From contig CAMYNX010000028.1 of NCBI GenBank assembly GCA_947259875.1, forward strand, positions 1-34,040: 34,040 bases of DNA. The letters run 5' to 3'. Below the pieces are notes generated by a model, which saw nothing but the letters and a program-made list of their open reading frames with translations, did not search any database and was not told the DNA's origin. The position numbers and the translations under genes were made by a program. The stretch is from an uncultured Gammaproteobacteria bacterium. Its GTDB lineage: Bacteria; Pseudomonadota; Gammaproteobacteria; Arenicellales; JAANXG01. Positions within the stretch are counted from its first letter, which is position 1. The number at the start of each line of letters is the position of its first letter. This document shows positions 16,279 to 26,958 of this stretch, piece after piece.

Positions 16279-17061
16279 TTACTGCGCCACCCAACCACCG
16301 TCAATGTTGATTGCCGCGCCGCGCATCTGCGCGGCGTCCTCAGAGCAGAGAAAGACCGTTAATGCGGCGATTTGTGCGGGTGTCACGAACTCCTTCGAGG
16401 GTTGTTTTTCTGACAACAATAGTTCCTTGGCCCGCTCGAGCGAGACGCTGTCGCGCTCGGCCCGATCATCGACTTGCTTTTGAACCAAAGGAGTAAGCAC
16501 CCAGCCCGGGCAAATGGCATTACAGGTAACGCCGGTGGTGGCGGTCTCGAGTGCGACAACTTTGGTCAAACCCAACACACCATGCTTGGCCGCAACGTAG
16601 GCTGCCTTGGTTGCCGAGGCAACCAGACCGTGCGCTGATGCAACATTGACGATGCGTCCCCAGTTGCGTTTCTTCATCCCAGGCATCGCCGCACGGATCG
16701 TGTGAAAGTTCGAGGAAAGATTAATAGCAATAATCGCGTCCCATTTTTCGACCGGAAATTCCTCGATTACTGAGATATGTTGAATCCCCGCATTGTTAAC
16801 CAGGATGTCCACACTGCCAAATGCGGTGCCTGCCTGGTCAACCATGGCGTAAATCTCATTGGGCTTGGACATGTCGGCGCCGTTGTAAAGCACGTCCACA
16901 TTGTATGCTTCGGACATAGTCACTCTTGTCGTTTCGATCTGCTGCTCATCGCCGAATCCGTTGAGCATGATGCGTGCTCCCTGTTTCGCCAGGCCATGCG
17001 CGATCTCAAGACCGATGCCACTGGTAGACCCGGTTACAATTGCGTTTTTTCCGTTCAACAT
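16279..17061 (-). CDS. bdhA: 3-hydroxybutyrate dehydrogenase (SDR)
   Basis: About 260 residues from the ATG at 17061, which restores the usual start MLNGKNAIVTGSTSGIG; the track start adds 16 unlike residues. A GGGGTGG ribosome site is upstream. NAD-binding TGSTSGIG, NNAGIQH, catalytic Ser in NVASAHG and YVAAK are all present. The family-typical end is GAAINIDGGWVAQ. It interconverts (R)-3-hydroxybutyrate and acetoacetate in PHB/ketone-body use. It follows the SDR at 17137 with ~75 bp between. The length and the AHGLVAS segment favour BdhA over a generic SDR. Confidence 0.85.
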   Translation of the reverse strand: MLNGKNAIVTGSTSGIGLEIAHGLAKQGARIMLNGFGDEQQIETTRVTMSEAYNVDVLYNGADMSKPNEIYAMVDQAGTAFGSVDILVNNAGIQHISVIEEFPVEKWDAIIAINLSSNFHTIRAAMPGMKKRNWGRIVNVASAHGLVASATKAAYVAAKHGVLGLTKVVALETATTGVTCNAICPGWVLTPLVQKQVDDRAERDSVSLERAKELLLSEKQPSKEFVTPAQIAALTVFLCSEDAAQMRGAAINIDGGWVAQ

Positions 17062-17136
17062 GACGTTACCACCCCCCGGTAAGACTAGTGCACAATCGAA
17101 TGAAGACATATATCAAGACACGGAAACTGATAGCCA

Positions 17137-17877
17137 TTATTGCTCCTGCTGTGTCGGTCTGAGCACGATCTCATTGACATTGACGTGTGCCGGCGCCTGC
17201 ACGGCGTAGAGGATCGCGTTGGCGATATCTTCGGCCTGCAGCGCCTCGATGCCTTTGATATGTTTTTGAAATGACGCCAGATCTGGATCGGTGATGGCAT
17301 CGGCCAACTCGGTGGCGACAATGCCTGGTTGAATACAAGTCACGCGGATATTCTTTCTCGCGCTCAACTCCAGCCGCAGGGCATCACTAAATGCGTTAAC
17401 AGCAAATTTAGTGGCACAGTACACACTGCCCGAGGCAATGACCCTTTTGCCGGCGATGGAAGAGATATTCACAATGTGGCCGGTTCCTTGAGCGAACAGG
17501 TGTGGCAGTGCGGCGGCGGTACAGAACAACACCCCCTTGATGTTGACATCGATCATGCGCTCCCATTCATCGACCCGCAAGTTCTTCACAAAGCTCAACG
17601 GCATGATACCGGCGTTGTTGATCAGGATATCAACACGTCCCCAACGGTCGATTCCGGCTTGCAGCAACGCCTCGCACTCATCGCGCGCGGTGACGTCGCA
17701 ACGCACCGCAAGGGCCTCGCCGTGGCGTGCAGCAATCTCGTCTTGTATGGCATGCAGGCGATCCTCGCGCCGTGCACCCATCACCACCTTTGCCCCGGCA
17801 GCGGCCAATAAGCTCGCCGTTGCCGCGCCGATCCCACTGCTGGCGCCGGTAATTAGCGCGACTTTTCCGCTCAACAT
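17137..17877 (-). CDS. SDR-family oxidoreductase, YdfG-like
   Basis: 246 residues, a classical SDR: TGASSGIG loop, GARREDRL (the Arg after the second strand suggests NADP), NNAGIMPLS, and Ser in NISSIAGK with YCATK. It ends with the VNVNEIVLRPTQQEQ pattern usual for the YdfG/clavaldehyde-dehydrogenase-like group of short-chain alcohol/3-hydroxy acid dehydrogenases. Likely co-transcribed with bdhA downstream. Substrate uncertain. Confidence 0.88.
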   Translation of the reverse strand: MLSGKVALITGASSGIGAATASLLAAAGAKVVMGARREDRLHAIQDEIAARHGEALAVRCDVTARDECEALLQAGIDRWGRVDILINNAGIMPLSFVKNLRVDEWERMIDVNIKGVLFCTAAALPHLFAQGTGHIVNISSIAGKRVIASGSVYCATKFAVNAFSDALRLELSARKNIRVTCIQPGIVATELADAITDPDLASFQKHIKGIEALQAEDIANAILYAVQAPAHVNVNEIVLRPTQQEQ

Positions 17878-17900
17878 CGGGCTCGCCCGTGTGTTGCATC

Positions 17901-18130
17901 AAGGATCCCGGATGATGGCGAAGGTATCGGGCGGTTGGACGCCGCGGTGGAATGAAACGCATAGCCGTAGCTATGGGTTGAGTGAAGCGCAAGTCCAGGC
18001 GTTCGAGACCGAGCCAGCGCTGGGATAGTCCCGCGACTATTCATGGTACGGGACGGAGAGTTCCGCAGTTTCACTTCCATTAAATAGCAATATCAGATTC
18101 TCCAATTTGTCTAGCGAGAATAATGGCGGG
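17901..18130 (-). repeat. Dispersed ~230-bp repeat, copy B (uninterrupted)
   Basis: Reverse complement of the repeat at 6640-7090 once the MITE is removed there. It begins GGATCCCGGATGATGG on the plus strand and ends near AGAATAATGGCGGG. It fills the gap between the SDR and the second sulfhydrylase gene. No gene lies here; small track ORFs are repeat-derived. Confidence 0.7.
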
Positions 18131-18152
18131 ATGCCTTGGTGTAACACACTCG

Positions 18153-19448
<1,296 letters not shown>

Positions 19449-19456
19449 TCAAATTG

Positions 19457-19927
19457 CTAATACGGCACCCACAGCGGGCGTTTGGATGAAATCAACCCAG
19501 TGTTGACACCGACCAAGCTCAGCCCGCCGAACAGGCGCGCGTATTCAATCTTCATGCAACGATCCATCACCACTTCCAGTCCCGCCTCGCGGGCCTTGCG
19601 AGCCGCCTCCTCGTGAACGATACCGAGCTGCATCCATACCACCTTGGCGCCAATCTTGATCGCCGCATCGACATGTGGAGGTACGTCCTCAGGCCTTTGA
19701 AACAGATCCACCACGTCCACCGGCTCCGGGATGTCCTCCAACCGCGCATAGCATTGCTCGCCCAGGATCTGCGGATAGGTGGGCGTTACCGGGATTACGC
19801 GAAAACCATGATCTTGCAGGTACTTGGCGGCGAAGAAACTCGGGCGGTACCAGTTGGCAGATAATCCAACTATCGCCACGGTCCGGTTTTCTTTCAGTAT
19901 CCTGCGTATCGTTTGTATATCGGTCAT
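19457..19927 (-). CDS. CoA-binding domain protein (YccU-like)
   Basis: 156 residues, a single Rossmann-type CoA-binding domain as in succinyl-CoA synthetase alpha: VAIVGLSANWYRPSFFAAKYL near the start and VIPVTPTYPQILGEQCYARL. It ends IEYARLFGGL, typical of the YccU group. Function in the family is unclear. It sits just upstream of the second sulfhydrylase. The 19928-20132 gap has no gene. Confidence 0.88.
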   Translation of the reverse strand: MTDIQTIRRILKENRTVAIVGLSANWYRPSFFAAKYLQDHGFRVIPVTPTYPQILGEQCYARLEDIPEPVDVVDLFQRPEDVPPHVDAAIKIGAKVVWMQLGIVHEEAARKAREAGLEVVMDRCMKIEYARLFGGLSLVGVNTGLISSKRPLWVPY

Positions 19928-20132
19928 CGGTTAACTCAGTTAACTCGGTATCACAGCGTAAACAAAACCCCGGCAAGCGGCAACTTTATAGTGGTTTACA
20001 ATAGTGAAACCAGACCGTAGATTATCGCTCTGTTAACTTTTTCGACTGAAGGATTCCCCTTAGCTCGCGCCTAGGTCTGCTAATGCACGCAACAAGCCAG
20101 AACCACAACGCCACATCTATGAAGAATCGACA

Positions 20133-21098
20133 ATGAGCAAAAACCCGACTGTATTGGTTACACGAAAACTGCCGCCCGCAGTGGAGGGGCGTCTGACGCG
20201 GGACTATGAACCGCATCTCAATGCACAAGACCGGTTGTATAGCACCGAGGAACTGATAGCGCTTGCCAAAGATGCGCAAGCCCTGTTCGCCACACACACC
20301 GAGCATCTATCCGCGGATGTAATGGCACAGTTGTCCGGTACCATCAAGGTCATCGCCAATTTCTCGGTCGGTGTCGATCACTGTGATCTGGCAGCGGCCA
20401 AGAAGCATGGCATTATAGTGACCAACACACCGGACGTGCTCGCTGACGCCACCGCCGAACTCACGATGCTGTTGATACTCGGCGCTGCGCGGCGTGCGAG
20501 TGAGGGCGAACGACTGATCCGGGCCCGCAAGTGGGACACGTGGAGTCCGATGTTCATGCTGGGAACCCAAGTCACCGGCAAACGTTTGGGTATCATCGGG
20601 CTGGGCCGGATCGGACAAGTAGTCGCCCAACGCGCGCGCGGTTTTGGTATGGAGATCCATTATCACAATCGCTCGCGGCTGGATGCCGCAAGGGAAGCAG
20701 GCGCCCTCTATCACGACACACTGGACTCGCTACTCCCGCAGTCTGAGTTTCTCGCGCTACACTGCCCCAACACACCGGACACCCAGAATTTATTCAACGC
20801 CGAGCGCATTGCGCAATTACCGGACGGCGCGATCGTAGTGAATTCCGCGCGTGGCAATATTGTCGACGAAGACGCGCTGATCGCCGCGTTGCGCTCGGGA
20901 AAGATCAGGGCCGCAGGCTTGGATGTGTATAAGGACGAACCGTACATTCGCCGCGAATTCGCAGAACTCGATAACACCTTCTTGCTTCCCCATCTTGGCA
21001 GCGCCACCCACGAGACCCGGGACGCGATGGGCTTTCGGGCGCTGGATAATCTGGACGCCGTGTTCGCCGGTCAGGAACCCAAAGACCGCGTCGCCTAG
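20133..21098 (+). CDS. D-2-hydroxyacid dehydrogenase (glyoxylate/hydroxypyruvate reductase type)
   Basis: 321 residues. NAD(P)-binding GIIGLGRIGQVVAQRA, then HNRSRLDA. Catalytic Arg in NSARGNIVDEDAL, Glu in DVYKDEP and His in LPHLGSATHET are all present. The sequence pattern fits D-glycerate dehydrogenase/glyoxylate reductase of the D-isomer-specific family. HNRSR after the second strand favours NADP(H). Likely converts glyoxylate or hydroxypyruvate. The next gene, a CoA-transferase on the same strand, is ~165 bp away, and that gap holds no gene. Confidence 0.9.
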   Translation: MSKNPTVLVTRKLPPAVEGRLTRDYEPHLNAQDRLYSTEELIALAKDAQALFATHTEHLSADVMAQLSGTIKVIANFSVGVDHCDLAAAKKHGIIVTNTPDVLADATAELTMLLILGAARRASEGERLIRARKWDTWSPMFMLGTQVTGKRLGIIGLGRIGQVVAQRARGFGMEIHYHNRSRLDAAREAGALYHDTLDSLLPQSEFLALHCPNTPDTQNLFNAERIAQLPDGAIVVNSARGNIVDEDALIAALRSGKIRAAGLDVYKDEPYIRREFAELDNTFLLPHLGSATHETRDAMGFRALDNLDAVFAGQEPKDRVA

Positions 21099-21264
21099 CC
21101 AACGGTGCCGGAATCAACGATTACATAGTGATCAAGGAGCACCTCCTTGCAATCTGCTTCTTTTGAGCCGGCCCACTGACTGTCGCACGGCGAACTTGGG
21201 TATTCAATCTAGTGTCATACGGTAGTGCGGTTAACTGAGACACGGTAAGCGAGGAGTTAGCCTG

Positions 21265-23190
21265 ATGTATTCGAAAGTGGTCCCCATTGAGGATGCGATA
21301 GCGATTATTCATGACGGCGACACGCTCGCCACCAACGGATACGGCGGCAACGGGACACCCGAGAAGCTTTTCGCGGGTATTGAGAAGAGCTTCTTGGACT
21401 CCGGATCACCGAATGGTCTGACCTTGGTCTACGCCGGCGGACAAGGAGACGGCCGCGACAAGGGACTCAATCGACTTGCCCACGAGGGTCTGCTCAAGCG
21501 CGTCATCGGCGGCCACTACGGACTGATGCCGAAGGTGGAACGGTTGGCAGTTAACAATACGGTAGAGGCGTATAACTTGCCGGAAGGCGTAATCACCCAT
21601 CTATATCGGGATATTGCCGCCAACAAGCCAGGCACATTTTCCAAGGTCGGTCTGGGCACGTTTGTCGATCCGCGCGTGGAGGGCGGGAAAATGAACGCCG
21701 TCGCCAAGGAGGACATTGTCGAGGTGGTGACGTATGGAGGCGAGGAGTATCTGTTCTTCAAGGCATTCCCGATTCATGTCGCTTTCATTCGCGGCACCAC
21801 CGCGGATCCCGACGGCAACATTACGATGGAGAAGGAATCATTGACCTTGGAAAACCTGTCAATGGCCATTGCCGCCAGGAACTCAAGGGGTTGCGTGGTG
21901 TGTCAGGTCGAACGTGTGGCGGAAAGAGGATCTTTGGATTCACGACAAGTGAAGATCCCAGGCATCATGGTCGACTGCGTGGTGCTGGCTGAGCCGGAAT
22001 ATCACATGCAGACCTACGGCACGCAGTACAATCCGGCGTATTCGGGGGAGATTCGCGCGCCGCTGGAAACCCTCGACAAGCTCGCGCTCGATGAGCGCAA
22101 GGTCATCGCCCGTCGTGCAGCGCTGGAGCTGGCTGAAAACAGCGTCGTGAATCTCGGCATCGGTTTGCCCGATGTTGTGGGATCCGTCGCGCACGAGGAA
22201 AAGATCCACGACCTCATCACGCTGACTGTCGATCCAGGTATCATCGGCGGCGTTCCAATGGGGGGTCTTGACTTCGGTGCGGCCGTGAATTGTCAGGCCG
22301 TTATCGACCACTCCTATGAGTTCGATTTCATCGACGGTGGCGGTCTCGACGCGGCGTATCTCGGGTTCGCGCAGTGTGACCGACGCGGCAATATTAACGC
22401 CAGCCGCTTCGCCAACCGCCTGTCAGGGTGCGGTGGTTTCATCAATATCAGCCAGAACAGCCAAAAGGTGGTGTTCCTCGGCACGTTCACGTCGGGCGGG
22501 CTGGAGGTGGAAATTGCCGACGGCCAGCTCAAGATTCTCAAGGACGGCCGTTTTGGAAAGTTCCTGGAGTGCGTCGACCAGATCACGTTCAACGGAGAAT
22601 ATGCGGCGCACCGCGATCAAGAGGTTTATTACATCACCGAACGCTGTGTCTTCACGCTCGGCATGGACGGCTTGGTGTTGACAGAGATTGCGCCGGGGAT
22701 TGATCTCGAACGCGATGTGTTGGCGCTGTTGCCGTTTGAACCCGCTATCGACGGCCCGCAGTTGATGGATAGCGCCATCTTCCAGTCGCAACCTATGGAA
22801 CTTCGGGATCGGTTATTGGATATGCGCATCCAAGACCGGGTCAGCTACGACCCGGAAAAAAATATGCTGTTTCTCAATTACGCCGGGCTGCACGTGCGCA
22901 CACAGGCCGACCTGGATGAGATCAAGCAGGCCGTCGAGAAAGTGCTGAAGCCACTGGGCAAACGCGTGTATGCGGTGGTGAACTACGAGCGATTCGTCGC
23001 CGACGACGCCATCGCCGACGCATACATGGATCTCGTCAAGTATGTGGAAGAAAACTATTACCTCAAGGTGTCGCGTTACACGACCAGCGGGTTCCTGCGC
23101 GTCAAACTCGGTAAGGAGTTGGGAAAACGCGCCGTAACCTCGCAAGTGTTTGAATCCGACGAGGAAGCTCGTACCAATGTGAAGCGGTAA
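21265..23190 (+). CDS. Acyl-CoA:acetate/3-ketoacid CoA-transferase, fused-subunit type with C-terminal extension
   Basis: 641 residues with a strong GAGGAG ribosome site before the ATG. Alpha half ~1-270 (VPIEDAIAIIHDGDTLATNGYGG, VYAGGQGDG) and beta half ~271-520 (VVNLGIGLPDVVGSV, DFIDGGGLDAAYLG, GGFINISQNSQKVVFLGTF), as in YdiF/propionate CoA-transferase. About 120 more residues follow (NYAGLHVRTQADLDEIKQAV). The catalytic Glu is normally in a T(V/A)E.G..GG motif; here the motif reads TVDPGIIGGVP, with Asp323 (GAT at 22231) at that place. It moves CoA between short-chain acyl-CoAs and acids. Activity with Asp needs a test. Confidence 0.85.
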   Translation: MYSKVVPIEDAIAIIHDGDTLATNGYGGNGTPEKLFAGIEKSFLDSGSPNGLTLVYAGGQGDGRDKGLNRLAHEGLLKRVIGGHYGLMPKVERLAVNNTVEAYNLPEGVITHLYRDIAANKPGTFSKVGLGTFVDPRVEGGKMNAVAKEDIVEVVTYGGEEYLFFKAFPIHVAFIRGTTADPDGNITMEKESLTLENLSMAIAARNSRGCVVCQVERVAERGSLDSRQVKIPGIMVDCVVLAEPEYHMQTYGTQYNPAYSGEIRAPLETLDKLALDERKVIARRAALELAENSVVNLGIGLPDVVGSVAHEEKIHDLITLTVDPGIIGGVPMGGLDFGAAVNCQAVIDHSYEFDFIDGGGLDAAYLGFAQCDRRGNINASRFANRLSGCGGFINISQNSQKVVFLGTFTSGGLEVEIADGQLKILKDGRFGKFLECVDQITFNGEYAAHRDQEVYYITERCVFTLGMDGLVLTEIAPGIDLERDVLALLPFEPAIDGPQLMDSAIFQSQPMELRDRLLDMRIQDRVSYDPEKNMLFLNYAGLHVRTQADLDEIKQAVEKVLKPLGKRVYAVVNYERFVADDAIADAYMDLVKYVEENYYLKVSRYTTSGFLRVKLGKELGKRAVTSQVFESDEEARTNVKR

Positions 23191-23229
23191 CACACCCACC
23201 GCTGGCCTTGCATCATTCAATCATACTGC

Positions 23230-24168
23230 TCAAGTGCGGCGGTTCGTCAAGCGATCCCAGTTCATCTCCACCAGCACCGCACCGCAGATCACCGTTATTG
23301 CCGCCCATTGCATCAAGGTGACGGACTGACCGAGAAACATCAGCGTCAGGCCCACCGCAATCACTGGCTTCAAAAAGAACAGATAACTGCCGCGGGTGAT
23401 GTCCGGGACCGCAGCCAGCCCACCGATCCACAGGAACTGGGTGATGGTGGTATTCCAAAGGGCAATGGTGATCAGCGCGCCGACCTGCTGTGCCGGGCGT
23501 TCAAACAAGGTCGCCGGATTCACCCATACGTCCCAGCTGATGCCGACGACCAACCACAGCCCCACCGAGCCCAACGCCAAGGTGATGGCGGTGATGCGCA
23601 ACGCGCCGTATTCGGCAATCAACGGGCGCACCCACACCATGAATGCCGCGACGGTGGCGGCGCAGCCCACGGCCAGCAGGACGCCGAACAGGTTATTTAC
23701 ATCTCCCGCCAGTCTTGCCAGATAGCCGTCGGTGAGCAACAACGCCGCACCGATGACCGCGGCAATGCCGCTCAACCAACGGCCGCCAGATATCGGCTGC
23801 CGGTTGATCCACAGATTCGCCAGAGCAACGAAGATCGGAATCGTGGTGACAGTGGTGGCGACTTGAGGCACGGTGGCGAAATCCAGCGACCAGTGAAACA
23901 TGAGATAGCCGGTGGTGATACCCAGCAATGACAACCCGACCAGGCGCGGGCCATGGGCCCTGAGTGGCGCCAGCAGGTCGCGGCTGTCGGCGAACAACAG
24001 CGACAACACTATCAACCCAGCGCTGCCCAGCGTGAAACGCCATACCGACAGCTCCGGCCCCGCTACCCGCGACACCACCGCCACGAACTCGCTCGACGCA
24101 TGGCCGAGAACGCCGAGGAGCACCGCGAGGTAAGCCACCCAGGCATGCCGCCGCCACAGTGAGGTCAC
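23230..24168 (-). CDS. DMT-superfamily transporter (EamA domains)
   Basis: About 312 residues from a GTG at 24168; the track's first 105 residues are antisense to the neighbouring hydrolase and are not real. GTGA overlaps the hydrolase stop, indicating coupled translation. Ten hydrophobic helices form two EamA halves; RVAGPELSVWRFTLGSAGLI early and TRGSYLFFLKPVIAVGLTLMFLGQSVTLMQW late are typical. It is an inner-membrane metabolite exporter or importer; substrate unknown. It ends 40 bp from the convergent CoA-transferase gene. Confidence 0.85.
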   Translation of the reverse strand: MTSLWRRHAWVAYLAVLLGVLGHASSEFVAVVSRVAGPELSVWRFTLGSAGLIVLSLLFADSRDLLAPLRAHGPRLVGLSLLGITTGYLMFHWSLDFATVPQVATTVTTIPIFVALANLWINRQPISGGRWLSGIAAVIGAALLLTDGYLARLAGDVNNLFGVLLAVGCAATVAAFMVWVRPLIAEYGALRITAITLALGSVGLWLVVGISWDVWVNPATLFERPAQQVGALITIALWNTTITQFLWIGGLAAVPDITRGSYLFFLKPVIAVGLTLMFLGQSVTLMQWAAITVICGAVLVEMNWDRLTNRRT

Positions 24169-24974
24169 CGGCGCCCCGCGAAGTCCACCAGCGTACCGAT
24201 CAGCCACCGGGGACATTCGGCGGGCAACATATGCCCCGCATCGGGCTGGTCTTTGCGCTCGACGTTGGGGATGCGGGACGCCAACGCCGCGACGTCGTCC
24301 AAGTCCAGGAATACGTGGTCCTGAAGCCCGGTCAGCACCAGCGTCGGGACCGTCAAGTGCTCGTAGGGGAGGTCCCAGTCGGCGTCGGCCGCATGTTTCA
24401 ACAAATGATAGATACCGCTGGCACGATCGATCGGATGATAACTGTCTTGGACCAAGAACTTGGGCCGGTTTTCCGCTTGCCAACTTTCATTGAACAACAG
24501 CGGACAGAATAGATCGCGGAACAATTCCAGGCCGCCAAACTCCGCACAGCGCACCAGCGCGTCGTTGATCCAACGCAATCGCGGCCCGTCACGCCGTAAG
24601 GTGTTGATGAGCACTAAACCGTCGGCGCTGGCGCCGCGAATCACCGCATGCGCGGCAAACAATCCACCGATCGACAGTCCCACCAATATTGGTTGGTCCG
24701 GATCAATTTCGTTCAGCAGCCTCATCGCGTCGCCGATGATGTGGTCACAATCCAAAGACTGGGGATCACTGAACGAGCTGTTGGCCTGGCCCCGCAGATT
24801 ATAGGTCAACGTGCCATACCCCTGCTGGTTCAGCGCAGGAACCACATCCGCATTCCACATGCCGACATCGCCGGTCAGTGCATTGAAAAATACAAACGTG
24901 TTGCGTGCTCCCTGCGCCGGCGGCTGGTACTCGTAATAGAGGGTATCGCGCACGCCGAGTTTGACAACGCTCAT
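24165..24974 (-). CDS. Alpha/beta-fold hydrolase
   Basis: 269 residues. Nucleophile elbow VGLSIGG (Ser101), acid near LTGLQDHVFLD, His in PDAGHMLPAE. The oxyanion strand reads FVFFNALTGDVGMW, so the usual HG pair is replaced. It resembles 3-oxoadipate enol-lactonase-like hydrolases. It overlaps the DMT transporter by GTGA and follows the HAD gene by 57 bp, so HAD, hydrolase and transporter probably form one transcript. Substrate not known. Confidence 0.85.
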   Translation of the reverse strand: MSVVKLGVRDTLYYEYQPPAQGARNTFVFFNALTGDVGMWNADVVPALNQQGYGTLTYNLRGQANSSFSDPQSLDCDHIIGDAMRLLNEIDPDQPILVGLSIGGLFAAHAVIRGASADGLVLINTLRRDGPRLRWINDALVRCAEFGGLELFRDLFCPLLFNESWQAENRPKFLVQDSYHPIDRASGIYHLLKHAADADWDLPYEHLTVPTLVLTGLQDHVFLDLDDVAALASRIPNVERKDQPDAGHMLPAECPRWLIGTLVDFAGRR

Positions 24975-25031
24975 GGTCCTTGAATCCTCAACAACGCTAC
25001 GTCGCGTTCTGCACTGCTAAATTTCTGGATA

Positions 25032-25721
25032 TCACTCGAGCCCGAGCAAGGGCGGCAGCTCGTCCAGCGTACGCAATTCCGCGTCCGGCTGTGCCGTGAG
25101 GCGTTCGCGCCGCTGGCCGAAGCGATTGACCCACGCCACCCGCATGCCGAACGTCGCTGCGGCCACCGCATCCCAGGCATTGGACGATTGGAAGCTGATC
25201 CGCTCGGCGGTGACCCCGAGCCGGTCTACGGCCAATTGGTAGACGTGGGGATCGGGTTTGTAGATGCCGACATCTTCAACCGACAACACCGCATCAAGCA
25301 GCTCTGCGATCCCGGCGCTGGTCACCGCGGCATCCAACATCATCGGCGAGCCGTTGGAGAGAATCGCCGTGCGCATACCGTTTTGCTTCAGGCGTTGTAA
25401 CACCGACGTCACTTCCGGATAGGTGTTCAGATTGAGATACGCCTGTATCAGATCTTCGCGCAGCGCCGCATCATCCACATCATGGGCGTCCAGCGCATAG
25501 TCCAGGGCATCACCGGTGACCTGCCAGAAATCCACATGATGTCCCAGCAAGCTGCGCAGCCAGGTGTATTCGAGTTGCTTGGTTCGCCACAGTGCAGACA
25601 CCGCGTCGGCATGTGCCCCCAGGCGTTGTTTGTGCCGGCCCACCGCGGAATGGACATCAAACAAAGTGCCATAGGCGTCGAATACACACGCCTGAATGTT
25701 GGAAAACCGATCGTTCGCCAT
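25032..25721 (-). CDS. Haloacid dehalogenase, type II (HAD superfamily)
   Basis: 229 residues with a GAGGAAA ribosome site. Motif I FDAYGTLFDVHSAV (nucleophile Asp15), motif II LSNGSPMMLDAA, Lys in IYKPDPHVYQLAV, motif IV SSNAWDAVAAATFGMRVAWVNR. These are the hallmarks of (S)-2-haloacid dehalogenases, which hydrolyse 2-haloacids to 2-hydroxyacids. Some members act on other small acids. The neighbouring D-2-hydroxyacid dehydrogenase and CoA-transferase could use the products, but that link is speculative. Confidence 0.88.
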   Translation of the reverse strand: MANDRFSNIQACVFDAYGTLFDVHSAVGRHKQRLGAHADAVSALWRTKQLEYTWLRSLLGHHVDFWQVTGDALDYALDAHDVDDAALREDLIQAYLNLNTYPEVTSVLQRLKQNGMRTAILSNGSPMMLDAAVTSAGIAELLDAVLSVEDVGIYKPDPHVYQLAVDRLGVTAERISFQSSNAWDAVAAATFGMRVAWVNRFGQRRERLTAQPDAELRTLDELPPLLGLE

Positions 25722-25794
25722 CGAAGTTTCCTCTTCGTTAGAGATATAAAAATTTAAAATCGTAAACCGACGCGTGGCGATGTTTTGTTCAGCG

Positions 25795-26229
25795 TTAAGG
25801 CGTCTCGTCGCCGTATTCCGGCGGAATCGAGTAGGTCGCAGTCACATGAGCCACCATATCCTCATCGTCTTCGAGAAATAGCGCGACCTCGCCAACCGCG
25901 AGCCGTTTGCCCAATTTCAACAACTTGGCCTCCGCGATGATATCGGCCGGCAACGGGCGTCGGAGGAAGTTGATGTTCAAGTTGGTGGTGACCGCGAGTT
26001 CGACCGGGCCGATCTTACTCAGTACCGCGGCGTACAGCGCGAGATCGGCAAGCGCCATCATCACCGGACCGGAGATCGTGCCGCCAGGGCGAATAAAATC
26101 ATCACGAAACGGCAGCCGCAGTCGCGCGTCGCCCGCGCTGATATCCTCCACGATTACCCCCAGTTGCCCGACAAACGGCACTCGGTCCCGGGTGATATTT
26201 TCAAATTCTTCTGCGCTTATGCGCGACAT
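25795..26229 (-). CDS. PaaI-type hotdog thioesterase
   Basis: 144 residues, full length. Hotdog core with DDFIRPGGTISGPVMMALADLALYAAVL and VTTNLNINFLRRP; the Asp in ALADLAL is the usual position of the helix acid. It hydrolyses acyl-CoA or aryl-CoA thioesters. It is upstream of the HAD gene on the same strand and divergent from the isomerase at 26307. Compare with the truncated homologue at 11323. Confidence 0.88.
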   Translation of the reverse strand: MSRISAEEFENITRDRVPFVGQLGVIVEDISAGDARLRLPFRDDFIRPGGTISGPVMMALADLALYAAVLSKIGPVELAVTTNLNINFLRRPLPADIIAEAKLLKLGKRLAVGEVALFLEDDEDMVAHVTATYSIPPEYGDETP

Positions 26230-26306
26230 GAGTCGCCATCGTTTGACGTCTGTGACGTGGCCACGCAGTATAAACCCTGTCGCCCCTTGGATTACAACTT
26301 CATGCT

Positions 26307-26939
26307 ATGAAACAGGCCGAATGGTTCTTCGACTTCATCTCGCCGTACTCCTATCTCCAATGTGAACGCTGGGATCGACTGCCGGCGGAGCTGCAAGTCC
26401 AGTGCCGGCCGGTGCTGCTCGCGGGCTTGCTGGATCACTGGGGTCAGAAAGGCCCGGCCGAGATCACACCCAAAAGGATCTTCATCTATCGCCAGCTGCA
26501 ATGGCTGGCCGAAAAACAAGGCATTCCCTTGCGTTTCCCCAGTGGTCATCCTTTCAATCCGCTGCCGCTGTTGCGGCTCGCGATCGCGCTCGACAGCGAC
26601 ATCGCCGCCATCCGCGCGATGTTTCGTTTCGTCTGGCGCGATGGACACCTGCCATCGGACCAGCAGGCTCTGTCACGCCTACTGGACCAGTTGGCGGTGA
26701 CGGATGCGGAGACAAAACTGCAATCACCCATCGTCAAACAGCAACTTCGCGATAACAGCACACGGGCCATCGAGCTCGGCGTGTTCGGGGTGCCCACCTT
26801 CGTCGTCGACGGTGAATTATTCTGGGGTGCGGACGCGCTGGATTTTTTCCTCGATTACGTGCGCAATCCCGATCTTTTGAACGACCCCGAAATGAAGCGC
26901 ATCAGCAACCTTCCGATCGCTGCGGCCAGAAAGTCCTGA
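26307..26939 (+). CDS. DsbA-fold 2-hydroxychromene-2-carboxylate isomerase-like protein
   Basis: 210 residues. The start FFDFISPYSYLQCERWDRLPAE is the standard HCCA isomerase/kappa-GST opening, with the catalytic Ser in FISPYSY. The middle is helical, and the end FGVPTFVVDGELFWGADALDFFLDYV is the cis-Pro thioredoxin-fold motif. A glutathione-dependent isomerase in aromatic degradation or a related role. No other naphthalene-pathway gene is near, so the true substrate is open. Confidence 0.88.
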   Translation: MKQAEWFFDFISPYSYLQCERWDRLPAELQVQCRPVLLAGLLDHWGQKGPAEITPKRIFIYRQLQWLAEKQGIPLRFPSGHPFNPLPLLRLAIALDSDIAAIRAMFRFVWRDGHLPSDQQALSRLLDQLAVTDAETKLQSPIVKQQLRDNSTRAIELGVFGVPTFVVDGELFWGADALDFFLDYVRNPDLLNDPEMKRISNLPIAAARKS

Positions 26940-26958
26940 TCCTCCCGTCTGCACAAGC

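Noticed and set aside
23954-24483. Long N-terminal extension of the DMT transporter ORF
   Set aside because: Translated from DNA that is antisense-framed to the adjacent hydrolase; low-complexity Arg/Gly/Pro. The GTG at 24168 with GTGA overlap gives a normal EamA protein.
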